Positions 1 through 4,872 of a stretch of 5,177 bases of DNA are shown here, in pieces (positions within the stretch are counted from its first letter, which is position 1; each line of letters opens with the position of its first letter). The DNA lies in the NCBI GenBank assembly GCA_902494595.1, contig CABUTY010000124.1:1-5177 (forward strand). The letters run 5' to 3'. The notes below the pieces were generated by a model, which was not told the origin of the DNA, searched no databases, and saw nothing but the letters and a program-made list of their open reading frames with translations. Source of the DNA: an uncultured Porphyromonadaceae bacterium (GTDB lineage: Bacteria; Bacteroidota; Bacteroidia; Bacteroidales; Muribaculaceae). The position numbers and the translations under genes are program-made.

Positions 1-612
1 ATACGTGACGAGGCGATGTTGCGCCTTTCCATCAAAACTGCCGACGCGCCATGGAGCGACTATACGGCTCTTATGCGGCTGTTCGGGGCCATGCCTCCCG
101 GTTGCAATCTGTTTCTTTCCAACGGCACTCCGGTACGCTACGCCGGTCTTGCTGTCGGTCTGCCGACGCATGCCTGCCACTGCAACCGTGGTGTGTCAGG
201 CATCGAGGGAGGCAACGCCACGGCTGCCGGAGCTGCCATGAAATATTCCGGCACCACACTCCTTGTCACCGGCGACATGTCGTTCGGCTACTGTCCTCAG
301 ATTCTCGGCCTCGACGGACTGCCCGACAGTTTCCGAATAGTGGTGGTCAACAACGGGGGCGGCAGCATATTCCGGTTCATCGCCACCACCCGCGACCTCC
401 CGCAGCGTGAACACTACTTCTGCGCCCCGACATATCTTCCGCTCGACGGATTATGCAAGGCCTACGGTTGGGAGTATCGCCGGGCTTCCGACATGCAGAG
501 CCTCGACACGGCACTGGCCGGTTTTTTCTCCGGCAAAAAAAAATTGCTTGAAATCGCCACCGACCCTGAAACCTCCGCACAGCTTCTCCGCTCCATACTC
601 CAGACCCCATAG
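1..612 (+). CDS. menD: MenD, SEPHCHC synthase, C-terminal part (5' end outside window)
   Basis: The reading frame is open from base 1 to the TAG at 610-612, giving about 203 residues; a full MenD is about 550, so roughly the N-terminal two thirds is missing. MenD is a cytoplasmic thiamine-diphosphate enzyme that joins 2-oxoglutarate (with loss of CO2) to isochorismate to make SEPHCHC, the first committed step of menaquinone synthesis. What is visible is the ThDP-binding C-terminal domain: the MenD-like stretch NRGVSGIEGGNATAAGAA, the cofactor and Mg2+ motif starting GDMSFGY and ending about 25 residues later in NNGGGSIFRF, then a YGWEYRRA segment and the closing LLEIATDPE. No frameshift is visible. 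The downstream gene is smpB, so menD ends its transcription unit here. The first ATG in the window (base 16) is internal, not the start. The family call is secure; activity cannot be judged from the fragment. Confidence 0.95.
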   Translation: MRDEAMLRLSIKTADAPWSDYTALMRLFGAMPPGCNLFLSNGTPVRYAGLAVGLPTHACHCNRGVSGIEGGNATAAGAAMKYSGTTLLVTGDMSFGYCPQILGLDGLPDSFRIVVVNNGGGSIFRFIATTRDLPQREHYFCAPTYLPLDGLCKAYGWEYRRASDMQSLDTALAGFFSGKKKLLEIATDPETSAQLLRSILQTP

Positions 613-625
613 AGCGCGCTCTATG
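608..625. repeat. 18-bp perfect palindrome overlapping the menD stop codon
   Basis: CATAGAGCGCGCTCTATG reads the same on both strands and includes the menD TAG. As RNA it would form a 7-bp stem with a 4-nt GCGC loop. No T-run follows directly (the next T-rich stretch begins about 15 bases later), so it is at best an imperfect terminator. Its core GAGCGCGCTC equals the outermost bases of the two repeats found after smpB (GAGCGCG on the left, CGCGCTC on the right) joined end to end, and both sites sit directly on a stop codon. Terminator or remnant of the same repeat family: cannot be decided from sequence. Confidence 0.6.
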
Positions 626-647
626 CAGCAGTCTCGATAATTTTCGT

Positions 648-655
648 TATTTTTG
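648..655 (+). promoter_or_regulatory. Bacteroidetes-type -7 box for smpB
   Basis: TATTTTTG fits the Bacteroidetes TAnnTTTG consensus exactly. It ends 8 bases before the smpB ATG, so transcription would begin at or just before the start codon and the mRNA would have almost no leader. I see no TTG at the expected -33 position (about 625-627), so the call rests on the -7 box only. Confidence 0.6.
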
Positions 656-663
656 CAATTGAA

Positions 664-1116
664 ATGAAAGCCAAGGATATCAACATAAGGAATAAGAAGG
701 CGCGGTTCGATTATGAAATCACCGACACATATACGGCGGGAATCGTGCTCACGGGTACCGAGATAAAGTCGATACGCGAAGGCAAGGCATCGCTTGTCGA
801 CACCTACTGCCTGATAGAAAAAGGAGAGGTATGGGTCAAGGGTATGAACATATCGGAATATTTCTACGGTTCGTACAACAACCATGTGGCCAGACGCGAC
901 CGCAAGCTGCTGCTCAACCGTAAGGAAATAGCCAAGCTTCAGAAACAGTCGGACGACCCGGGCTATACCATCGTACCGCTGAAAGTATTCATCAACGACC
1001 GTGGCCTTGCCAAGATGCAGATAGGCGTGGGCCGTGGAAAAAAGCAGTATGATAAAAGGCAGAGCATACGCGAGCGCGACGACAAACGTCAGCTCGACCG
1101 TCTGTTCAAGAAATAA
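664..1116 (+). CDS. smpB: SsrA-binding protein SmpB
   Basis: This 150-residue protein matches SmpB in length and throughout its sequence. SmpB binds the tRNA-like domain of tmRNA and delivers it to stalled ribosomes so that the unfinished protein is tagged for degradation and the ribosome released. Visible hallmarks: the N-terminal segment [20 protein letters not shown] followed by [10 protein letters not shown], the central [14 protein letters not shown] stretch, a [10 protein letters not shown] segment, and the very basic tail ending [11 protein letters not shown], which in this family lies in the empty mRNA channel. The ATG at 664 is chosen because the protein then begins [18 protein letters not shown], the usual SmpB N-terminus, and a -7 box lies just upstream. 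It is separated from menD by 51 bases and followed directly by a repeat that starts on its TAA stop. No key segment is missing. Confidence 0.97.
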   Translation: MKAKDINIRNKKARFDYEITDTYTAGIVLTGTEIKSIREGKASLVDTYCLIEKGEVWVKGMNISEYFYGSYNNHVARRDRKLLLNRKEIAKLQKQSDDPGYTIVPLKVFINDRGLAKMQIGVGRGKKQYDKRQSIRERDDKRQLDRLFKK

Positions 1117-1262
1117 GAGCGCGTTCCTTAAAATTTCGGGGCCGTAGGGGCGGCTCTTTTCGAGCAGTTTTTTCGAGTCGAGGAGGGAGCGATGCAAGCA
1201 TCGTGACCGACGAGATCTCGGAAAAGATGCCGAAAAGAGACGGGGCGCAGGTAATTTTAATG
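1117..1262 (+). repeat. Structured repeat element, copy A (hairpin 1154-1239)
   Basis: The element begins on the smpB stop codon. Its first 34 bases (to 1150) recur in reverse at 1552-1585 with one mismatch. Inside is an almost continuous hairpin read on the + strand: CTCTTTTCG (1154-1162) pairs with CGAAAAGAG (1231-1239); A1163 is bulged; GCA pairs with TGC (1228-1230); G1167 faces A1227; TTTTTTCGAG (1168-1177) pairs with CTCGGAAAAG (1217-1226) using G.U pairs; U1216 is bulged. Then CGAGGAGGGAG (1179-1189) faces UGACCGACGAG (1204-1214), which gives three tandem G.A modules separated by Watson-Crick pairs. The tip is CGATGC / GCATCG around AA. An outer TTAAAAT (1128-1134) can pair with ATTTTAA (1254-1260). 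There is no credible gene in it. The repeat and hairpin are directly visible; the function is unknown. Confidence 0.75.
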
Positions 1263-1410
1263 TCGTCGGTGTTACTCCTATGATTGAAAAATACCTCGTC
1301 CGATACCCTTTCGGTCTCAGCATCAGAGAATAAGGATTTATTGATATTCTTTAATATAAGGATACGCGATTTGTGAAAATATTATAATTAACAGATATGT
1401 TATACAAGCT
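1263..1410. other. AT-rich spacer between two inverted repeat copies, no gene seen
   Basis: This stretch carries no convincing reading frame on either strand. It turns AT-rich from about 1330 to 1410. A TTTG at 1370-1373 is followed about 22 bases later by TATGTTAT, which is too poor a -7 box to call a promoter. I see no tRNA-like or terminator-like structure. Confidence 0.5.
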
Positions 1411-1585
1411 CATTTTAACAATCTCGGGGGCCTTGACGCGGAGGAAGTTACCTTCGCCCTCGCAGACTTGGCCGCTTTTAGCCGCTTGCTGTCAGTCACA
1501 TACCTCGGTATGCTCCTTCAGCAACCGACTAAAATCGCCTCAAGTCTGCGACCCCTACGACCCCGAAATTTTAAGGAACGCGCTC
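1411..1585 (-). repeat. Structured repeat element, copy B (hairpin 1460-1551), inverted relative to copy A
   Basis: Read on the - strand, it starts (1585 downward) with the same outer sequence as copy A, 33 of 34 bases identical. The hairpin follows: TCGCAGACTTG pairs perfectly with CAAGTCTGCGA (plus-strand 1541-1551 and 1460-1470). Then come a bulged A, four positions GGCG/CGGC with one G.G, an A.G mismatch next to TTTT/AAAA, AGTCGG/CGGCT pairing, and TTGCTG/CAGCAA. GAAGGAG faces TGACTGA (plus-strand 1513-1519 and 1492-1498), and a tip CATACC / GGTATG closes around GA. Apart from the outer end, the sequence is quite unlike copy A but the architecture is the same. A further stem joins ATCTCGGGG (1421-1429) to the outer CCCCGAAAT (1561-1569). 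The element ends 18 bases before the U32 gene, so it may carry or replace that gene's promoter; I see no clear promoter box in it. Confidence 0.75.
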
Positions 1586-1603
1586 TAAGGGCGCTATACT
1601 GTC

Positions 1604-3364
1604 ATGAGAGATATAGAGCTGCTTGCTCCGGCCGCCGACAAACATGTGGCGATGGCGGCAATCATGCATGGCGCCGATGCCGTATACATAGGGGCTACGA
1701 GCCATGGCGCCCGCCATAAGGCCGCCAATTCCCTTGACGACCTCAGGGAGACCGTAGGCTTCGCCCATCAGTTTCGCGCCAAGGTCTATGTCACTGTCAA
1801 TACTCTGGTATTCGAACACGAACTGCCACAGGTAGAGCGGCTTGTATGGGATCTTTACCGCATAGGTGTGGATGCCATAATTGTGCAGGATATGTCGCTT
1901 CTTCGTCTCAACCTGCCTCCCATCCCGCTGCATGCCAGCACTCAGTGCGACAACCGCACGCCGGATAAAGCCCGTTTCCTGCAGGATGTGGGATTCTCAC
2001 AGATTGTGCTTGCAAGAGAGCTTACCGTCGATGAGATTGGCGAGATATGCCGCACGGTGACCATCCCTGTGGAATGTTTCGTGCATGGGGCCTTGTGCGT
2101 AAGCTATTCCGGACGCTGTGCCGCCAGCCAGAAAGCACTCGGCCGCAGCGCCAACCGTGGCAAATGCGCCCAGATGTGCCGCATGCCATACACATTGCGC
2201 GACGCCGACGGCAACATTGTAGCCAAAGACAGGTATCTTCTCTCGCTGCGCGACTTCAACGCCGCCGACAATATGGAGGATCTTCTCGATGCCGGCGTGG
2301 CCTCCTTCAAAATCGAGGGACGCCTCAAGGATGCAGCCTATGTCAAGAATGTGACTGCTTTCTACCGCCGTCGCCTCGATGGTATATTCGCCGCCAATCC
2401 CGGCAAATACCGCCGGTCGTCGTGCGGAGAATCCTCTTTCAGCTTCATCCCCTCGCCCGAGAAAAGCTTCAACCGGGGTTTCACATCCTATTTCCTCGGC
2501 CGCCGTCGTCCCGGTTCGATGGCATCGCTGCTCACTCCCAAGTCGATGGGCGAGACCATTGAAAATGTCAATGACCTGCATAATGGCGACGGCATAAGCT
2601 TTTTCAATGCCGACGGCGAATATCAGGGCGTCAATGTTAACGGCATAAAGGATGGCCGCATCATAGGCTCACGCCCTTTCAGACTGCCGCCCGGCGCCGT
2701 AATACACCGCACCTCCGACGTCGTCTGGCAGAAACTGATGGCCGGCGATACGGCAAGACGTACTGTCCGGGTCGACATGGCCTTGGATGAAAATGGTCTT
2801 ACACTTACCGATGAAAGGGGGCTTGAAGTGAGGGTGGCGATGGATGTCACCAAGGATGTGGCTCGCCAGCCGATGTCGCCTGAAAAGGTGCTGGGCAAAC
2901 TGGGTGACACCATTTACAGGTTAGGCGATTTTAAAAACAATCTCGAACCCACCACTTTCATACCGGCCTCAGAGCTTGCCGCCCTGAGGCGCAGGGGCGT
3001 CGCTCTCCTCGACGCTGCCAACAAGGCTTCCTATCCTTTTGAATATCGCCGGCAGGAAGACCCAGCGGCGACATATCCTGAAGCCACGCTGACGGCCCGC
3101 GACAATGTGGCCAATTCATTGGCCCGGGCCTTCTACCGCAGTCACGGCGTAAAGGATATGGAGCCGGCGGTAGAACTCCAGTCCGACTATCGCGGAGCTG
3201 TGATGACCACGCGCTACTGCATACTCCGCGAACTGAAGATGTGCAGAAAAGAGCACCCCGGTAAAACACCGTCACAGCCCCTCACCATCACCACCGGCCC
3301 CCACTCTTTCCGCCTCGCCTTCGACTGCGCACGCTGCGAAATGTCGCTGTTTCCAAAGCAATAA
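1604..3364 (+). CDS. U32-family protein with C-terminal DUF3656-like region, RlhA (YdcP)-like
   Basis: A 586-residue U32 (COG0826) protein. The N-terminus MRDIELLAPAADKHVAMAAI with HGADAVYIGA is the standard U32 beginning and fixes the ATG at 1604. Residues 157-175 (E157-C-F..HGALC165..SGRC172) nearly match the U32 signature, with Ala for the final aliphatic residue. C188 and C192 follow (GKCAQMCR), then FKIEGRLK at 235-242. Residues about 380-480 resemble the DUF3656 (collagenase-type) insert. The C-terminus has two more cysteine pairs: C539 and C547 (MTTRYC..LKMC), C575 and C578 (FDCARC). U32 proteins were named peptidases, but the E. coli members RlhA (YdcP) and TrhP (YegQ) are needed for hydroxylation of a 23S rRNA cytidine and of tRNA wobble uridines, with conserved cysteines thought to hold an Fe-S cluster. 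The DUF3656 region points to the RlhA branch; that substrate is inferred, not shown. It stands alone, between repeats on both sides. Confidence 0.88.
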   Translation: MRDIELLAPAADKHVAMAAIMHGADAVYIGATSHGARHKAANSLDDLRETVGFAHQFRAKVYVTVNTLVFEHELPQVERLVWDLYRIGVDAIIVQDMSLLRLNLPPIPLHASTQCDNRTPDKARFLQDVGFSQIVLARELTVDEIGEICRTVTIPVECFVHGALCVSYSGRCAASQKALGRSANRGKCAQMCRMPYTLRDADGNIVAKDRYLLSLRDFNAADNMEDLLDAGVASFKIEGRLKDAAYVKNVTAFYRRRLDGIFAANPGKYRRSSCGESSFSFIPSPEKSFNRGFTSYFLGRRRPGSMASLLTPKSMGETIENVNDLHNGDGISFFNADGEYQGVNVNGIKDGRIIGSRPFRLPPGAVIHRTSDVVWQKLMAGDTARRTVRVDMALDENGLTLTDERGLEVRVAMDVTKDVARQPMSPEKVLGKLGDTIYRLGDFKNNLEPTTFIPASELAALRRRGVALLDAANKASYPFEYRRQEDPAATYPEATLTARDNVANSLARAFYRSHGVKDMEPAVELQSDYRGAVMTTRYCILRELKMCRKEHPGKTPSQPLTITTGPHSFRLAFDCARCEMSLFPKQ

Positions 3365-3368
3365 TGGC

Positions 3369-3626
3369 TGAAGCTGTTTAAACTAATTTTTATGGCAAGA
3401 TTTATTAAGATTGGCTCCCGTTCGTTTGCCGAGCTGAAGGTTTTGGGATGGATTTCTTCTGTCGAATCCCGCAGGGCTCGGGGAGCGAAGGCGATTCAAC
3501 AGGCAGCGACCTCTCGGTCGGTGCCGATGATAGAGGAGAATACGCCCAAAAGATTGATAAAGGTTGCCATATAGTTAACAACTTTTTATATTGTTTATGG
3601 TACGTAAATTAGTTTAAACAACTTCA
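3369..3626. repeat. Nested inverted-repeat element between the U32 gene and the exported-protein gene
   Basis: Outer arms 3369-3389 and 3606-3626 are inverted copies with 20 of 21 matches (core TGTTTAAACTAATTT). Further in, 3392-3412 and 3550-3570 are inverted with 16 of 21 matches, so both strands begin ATGGCAA..TTTAT. Then TTTTGGG (3441-3447) pairs with CCCAAAA (3545-3551), and CTGTCGAATC (3459-3468) with GATTCAACAG (3493-3502), 9 of 10. A separate hairpin is GGCA-G-CGACC, loop TCTC, GGTCG-G-TGCC (3502-3525). No transposase is present and no target duplication is obvious. A 60-codon frame (3392-3574) crosses it, but it resembles no protein I know and its first codons are part of an inverted arm, so I do not call a gene. 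A MITE-like element or a structured transcript are both possible. Confidence 0.65.
3564..3593 (+). promoter_or_regulatory. Possible promoter for the exported-protein gene at 3649
   Basis: TTG (3564-3566), 20 bases, then TATATTG (3587-3593) resembles the Bacteroidetes -33/-7 arrangement, but the -7 box lacks one T of TAnnTTTG. It would give a leader of about 50 bases ending in the A-rich run AAAAACAATAAACAAC before ATG, a common setting for translation starts in this phylum. Its -33 part lies in the nested repeat. Weak evidence. Confidence 0.3.
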
Positions 3627-3648
3627 CTGTATAAAAACAATAAACAAC

Positions 3649-4122
3649 ATGTACTATCAATCAACAACTTCAACACCGGCAGCTGACAATAGCAGTGTCC
3701 GTGCCGTATCGTCACTGAGTAAATATCTGAGAATTCTGGCAGTGCTCGTTGCCTTCACGGCGACATTCTCCCAGCAGGCAATCGCTCGGCTATATCCCGT
3801 GAACATCCAGGGGACATGGCAGATGATCGTACTCGATGACCAAGGCAACATCACTTGTCAGTACTGCCTCAAACTGGGAGCCGAACGTTTCGCCGCCCAA
3901 GGCGGAAAGGTTAATCTCGATGGAACCACAGCCGACTCTTTCATGCTCGGAACTTGGCGTCTCGATGACAAAATGCTTTATCTTTCCTTCCCCAAAGATG
4001 GTCAGAATTTCGAATACAAGGTTAAGAAGGCCGACAAAACCCAGCTCAAACTCGAACAGTATGGCCGCGTGATGATATGGAACCGTGTCCCCGACGACAC
4101 CATAGATTCTTATATGCCCTGA
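3649..4122 (+). CDS. Small exported protein of unknown function
   Basis: A 157-residue protein I do not recognise by name. The first 28 residues are polar and Ser/Thr-rich, then a hydrophobic stretch (about 29-40, LRILAVLVAFTATF) leads to QAIA at 43-46, a fair signal peptidase I site, predicting a periplasmic protein of about 111 residues. The n-region is unusually long, but no later in-frame ATG precedes the hydrophobic segment. The mature part has two short similar modules, GTWQMIVLDDQGN (about 55-67) and GTWRLDDKMLYLSF (101-114), separated by a CxxC (C70, C73), followed by alternating polar/hydrophobic strands (FEYKVKKADKTQLKLEQ). This reads like a small lipocalin-like beta barrel, a fold common in exported Bacteroidales proteins, but that is inference from pattern. 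It is a single gene, convergent with the lipoprotein gene across a strong hairpin. Confidence 0.75.
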   Translation: MYYQSTTSTPAADNSSVRAVSSLSKYLRILAVLVAFTATFSQQAIARLYPVNIQGTWQMIVLDDQGNITCQYCLKLGAERFAAQGGKVNLDGTTADSFMLGTWRLDDKMLYLSFPKDGQNFEYKVKKADKTQLKLEQYGRVMIWNRVPDDTIDSYMP

Positions 4123-4141
4123 TTATTCCCATAATGCTTAC

Positions 4142-4216
4142 GAGACTGTGCCAAAAGTGCACCCCAAAAGTTTTTGTCTAACTTTTGGGGTGCAGTTCAC
4201 TTTTTGAGACAGCCTC
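4142..4216. terminator. Strong hairpin between convergent genes, with IS-end-like outer arms
   Basis: GCACCCCAAAAGTT (4159-4172) pairs perfectly with AACTTTTGGGGTGC (4180-4193) over 14 bp with a 7-base loop. Outside it, GAGACTGTGCCAAAAGTG (4142-4159) and CACTTTTTGAGACAGCCTC (4198-4216) form a second, imperfect inverted pair. It lies 19 bases after the stop of the + gene and 30 bases from the end of the - gene, so it could end both transcripts; a T-run follows the outer arm on the + side (4201-4205). The outer arms resemble terminal repeats I associate with Bacteroides insertion sequences, so a MITE or IS scar reused as a terminator is possible. Confidence 0.6.
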
Positions 4217-4246
4217 TTAATTTATAACTTCCGGCAACGCAAGCTA

Positions 4247-4570
4247 TTATAATATTGAAGTGTCAAAAGCCAGTTTGACAGATTTCACCTTAACATAGCT
4301 GTCATAGTCGTTGTTGGAATAGGGAACAGCCTCGAGTTCTGCCTTTGTACCTGCCGGCAGCATAAGCTTGCCGTCAACAACCTTGAAACCTTTGAAGTAT
4401 CCTATTCTTGAGCTTGTCACTTCAGAACCCTGTTCATCGCAGCCTATAAGCATCAGAGGGAGATACAGGTAATTCACAACGTGAGATCCACCTCCACCCG
4501 AGCAGGCCGTCAAGGCAAGAATGCCTATCAAGGCCATCATTATAAGTAAGTCATGAAAACTATTACGCAT
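4247..4570 (-). CDS. Small lipoprotein of unknown function
   Basis: From the ATG at 4570 the protein has 107 residues: MRNSFHDLLIMMALIGILALTAC is a clean lipoprotein signal with lipobox L20-T-A-C23, followed by a glycine-rich linker SGGGGS. After lipidation at C23 about 85 residues remain. The linker has no acidic cluster of the kind tied to surface export in Bacteroidetes, so the side of the membrane is uncertain. The mature part is hydrophobic at first (NYLYLPLMLIG), has one more cysteine (C44), then GYFKGFKVVDGKLMLPAG and a lysine/valine-rich strand near the end. No family recognised. The frame stays open upstream to ATGs at 4594 and 4630, but those would add residues encoded by the structured leader and would spoil the signal peptide, so 4570 is preferred. 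Its early codons pair with the leader (see the leader entry), which suggests control of translation. Confidence 0.75.
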   Translation of the reverse strand: MRNSFHDLLIMMALIGILALTACSGGGGSHVVNYLYLPLMLIGCDEQGSEVTSSRIGYFKGFKVVDGKLMLPAGTKAELEAVPYSNNDYDSYVKVKSVKLAFDTSIL

Positions 4571-4728
4571 TATTATGGATTTGAAGCTTTGCATTATCGG
4601 CGGTATTATTTCGCCGCTTTTCCCTCTCATCTTCAGTCGTGTAGCTCGCTACACTCCTTCATCTTCGAGGAAAAATCGACTGAAATAATGCTCTCCGATA
4701 ATACAAAATAATTTCCACGACTTACTTA
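4543..4728 (-). promoter_or_regulatory. Structured 5' leader of the lipoprotein mRNA, copy C of the hairpin family
   Basis: Read on the - strand. Outer stem: plus-strand 4707-4728 with 4543-4564, 22 positions, 19 Watson-Crick and 3 G.U. Second stem: 4695-4706 with 4589-4600, 12 positions including one G.U. Third: 4682-4691 with 4603-4612, 9 of 10. Then a bulged A (opposite T4681 on +), GUCG/CGGC, an A.G mismatch and UUUUUCCUC / GAGGGAAAA. GAAGAUGAAGGAG faces CGACUGAAGAUGA as four tandem G.A modules separated by A-U, U-A and A-U/G-C pairs. The tip is TGTAGC / GCTACA around GA (4640-4653). The predicted start codon (4568-4570) lies in the unpaired segment 4565-4588, and codons 3-8 or so form the outer stem. 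All three outer-stem exceptions are G.U in the - transcript but A.C in a + transcript, which favours - strand RNA. Confidence 0.65.
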
Positions 4729-4745
4729 CCCTTGATAGTTTTCAT
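4722..4745 (-). CDS. Possible 7-codon leader peptide (MKTIKGK)
   Basis: Within the predicted leader an ATG at 4745 opens a frame of seven codons, MKTIKGK, ending in TAA at 4722-4724. It starts about 25 bases after the inferred transcription start in A-rich sequence, a good setting for initiation in this phylum. Its last codons overlap the base of the large leader stem, so a ribosome on it could affect folding. It is in a different frame from the lipoprotein. Seven codons can easily occur by chance. Confidence 0.25.
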   Translation of the reverse strand: MKTIKGK

Positions 4746-4777
4746 TGAATTTAATCGTTTAGGTTAATTGTATTGTG

Positions 4778-4808
4778 CAAAATTAAAGATAATCCCACAA
4801 CCTGTCAA
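4778..4808 (-). promoter_or_regulatory. Bacteroidetes-type promoter of the lipoprotein gene
   Basis: On the - strand TTG (4806-4808, within TTGACA) is followed after 20 bases by TAATTTTG (4778-4785), an exact TAnnTTTG -7 box at the expected spacing. Transcription should begin near 4770, leaving a leader of about 200 bases before the ATG at 4570. This is the best promoter in the window and supports transcription of the structured leader. Confidence 0.7.
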
Positions 4809-4826
4809 TTACGGATTCTCGTAATT
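4807..4826. repeat. Dyad overlapping the -33 box
   Basis: AATTACG (4807-4813) and CGTAATT (4820-4826) are perfect 7-bp inverted repeats around a 6-base loop. One arm overlaps the TTG of the lipoprotein promoter. On the + strand three T's follow, so a weak + strand terminator is possible, but an operator site placed over the -33 box fits the context better. Either reading is inference. Confidence 0.4.
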
Positions 4827-4872
4827 TTTAAATTCCCGGTTTACCTCAGAATCAGCCAACCTTATTTCTGAT

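Noticed and set aside
451..1323. 290-codon open frame on the - strand across smpB
   Set aside because: It lies opposite menD and smpB and runs into repeat copy A. The + strand genes are certain, and the translation resembles no protein; its middle is the anti-sense of smpB.
1397..1588. 63-codon + strand frame ending PYDPEILRNAL
   Set aside because: It is almost wholly inside repeat copy B and its end is the repeat's outer sequence. No promoter or family match.
1117..1603. CRISPR array or tRNA gene in the smpB-U32 gap
   Set aside because: There are only two, inverted, non-regular repeat ends and no repeat-spacer periodicity. The hairpins do not form a cloverleaf.
1997..2581. 194-codon - strand frame opposite the U32 gene
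   Set aside because: Shadow of a conserved + strand gene with clear family motifs; no independent support.
3502..3570. CGACCGA on the - strand as a fourth copy of the G.A-module family
   Set aside because: The matching GARGGAG and the intervening 6-bp tip stem are missing; it is simply part of a CGACC/GGTCG hairpin.
3392..3574. 60-codon + strand frame MARFIKIGSRS...
   Set aside because: It sits inside the nested inverted repeat; its start codon and first residues belong to an inverted arm that also gives an ATG on the other strand. Composition looks unlike the neighbouring genes. A real small protein is not excluded.
4571..4630. Upstream extension of the lipoprotein to ATG 4594 or 4630
   Set aside because: The added residues are encoded by the leader hairpin, and the resulting N-terminus would be too long for the lipoprotein signal.
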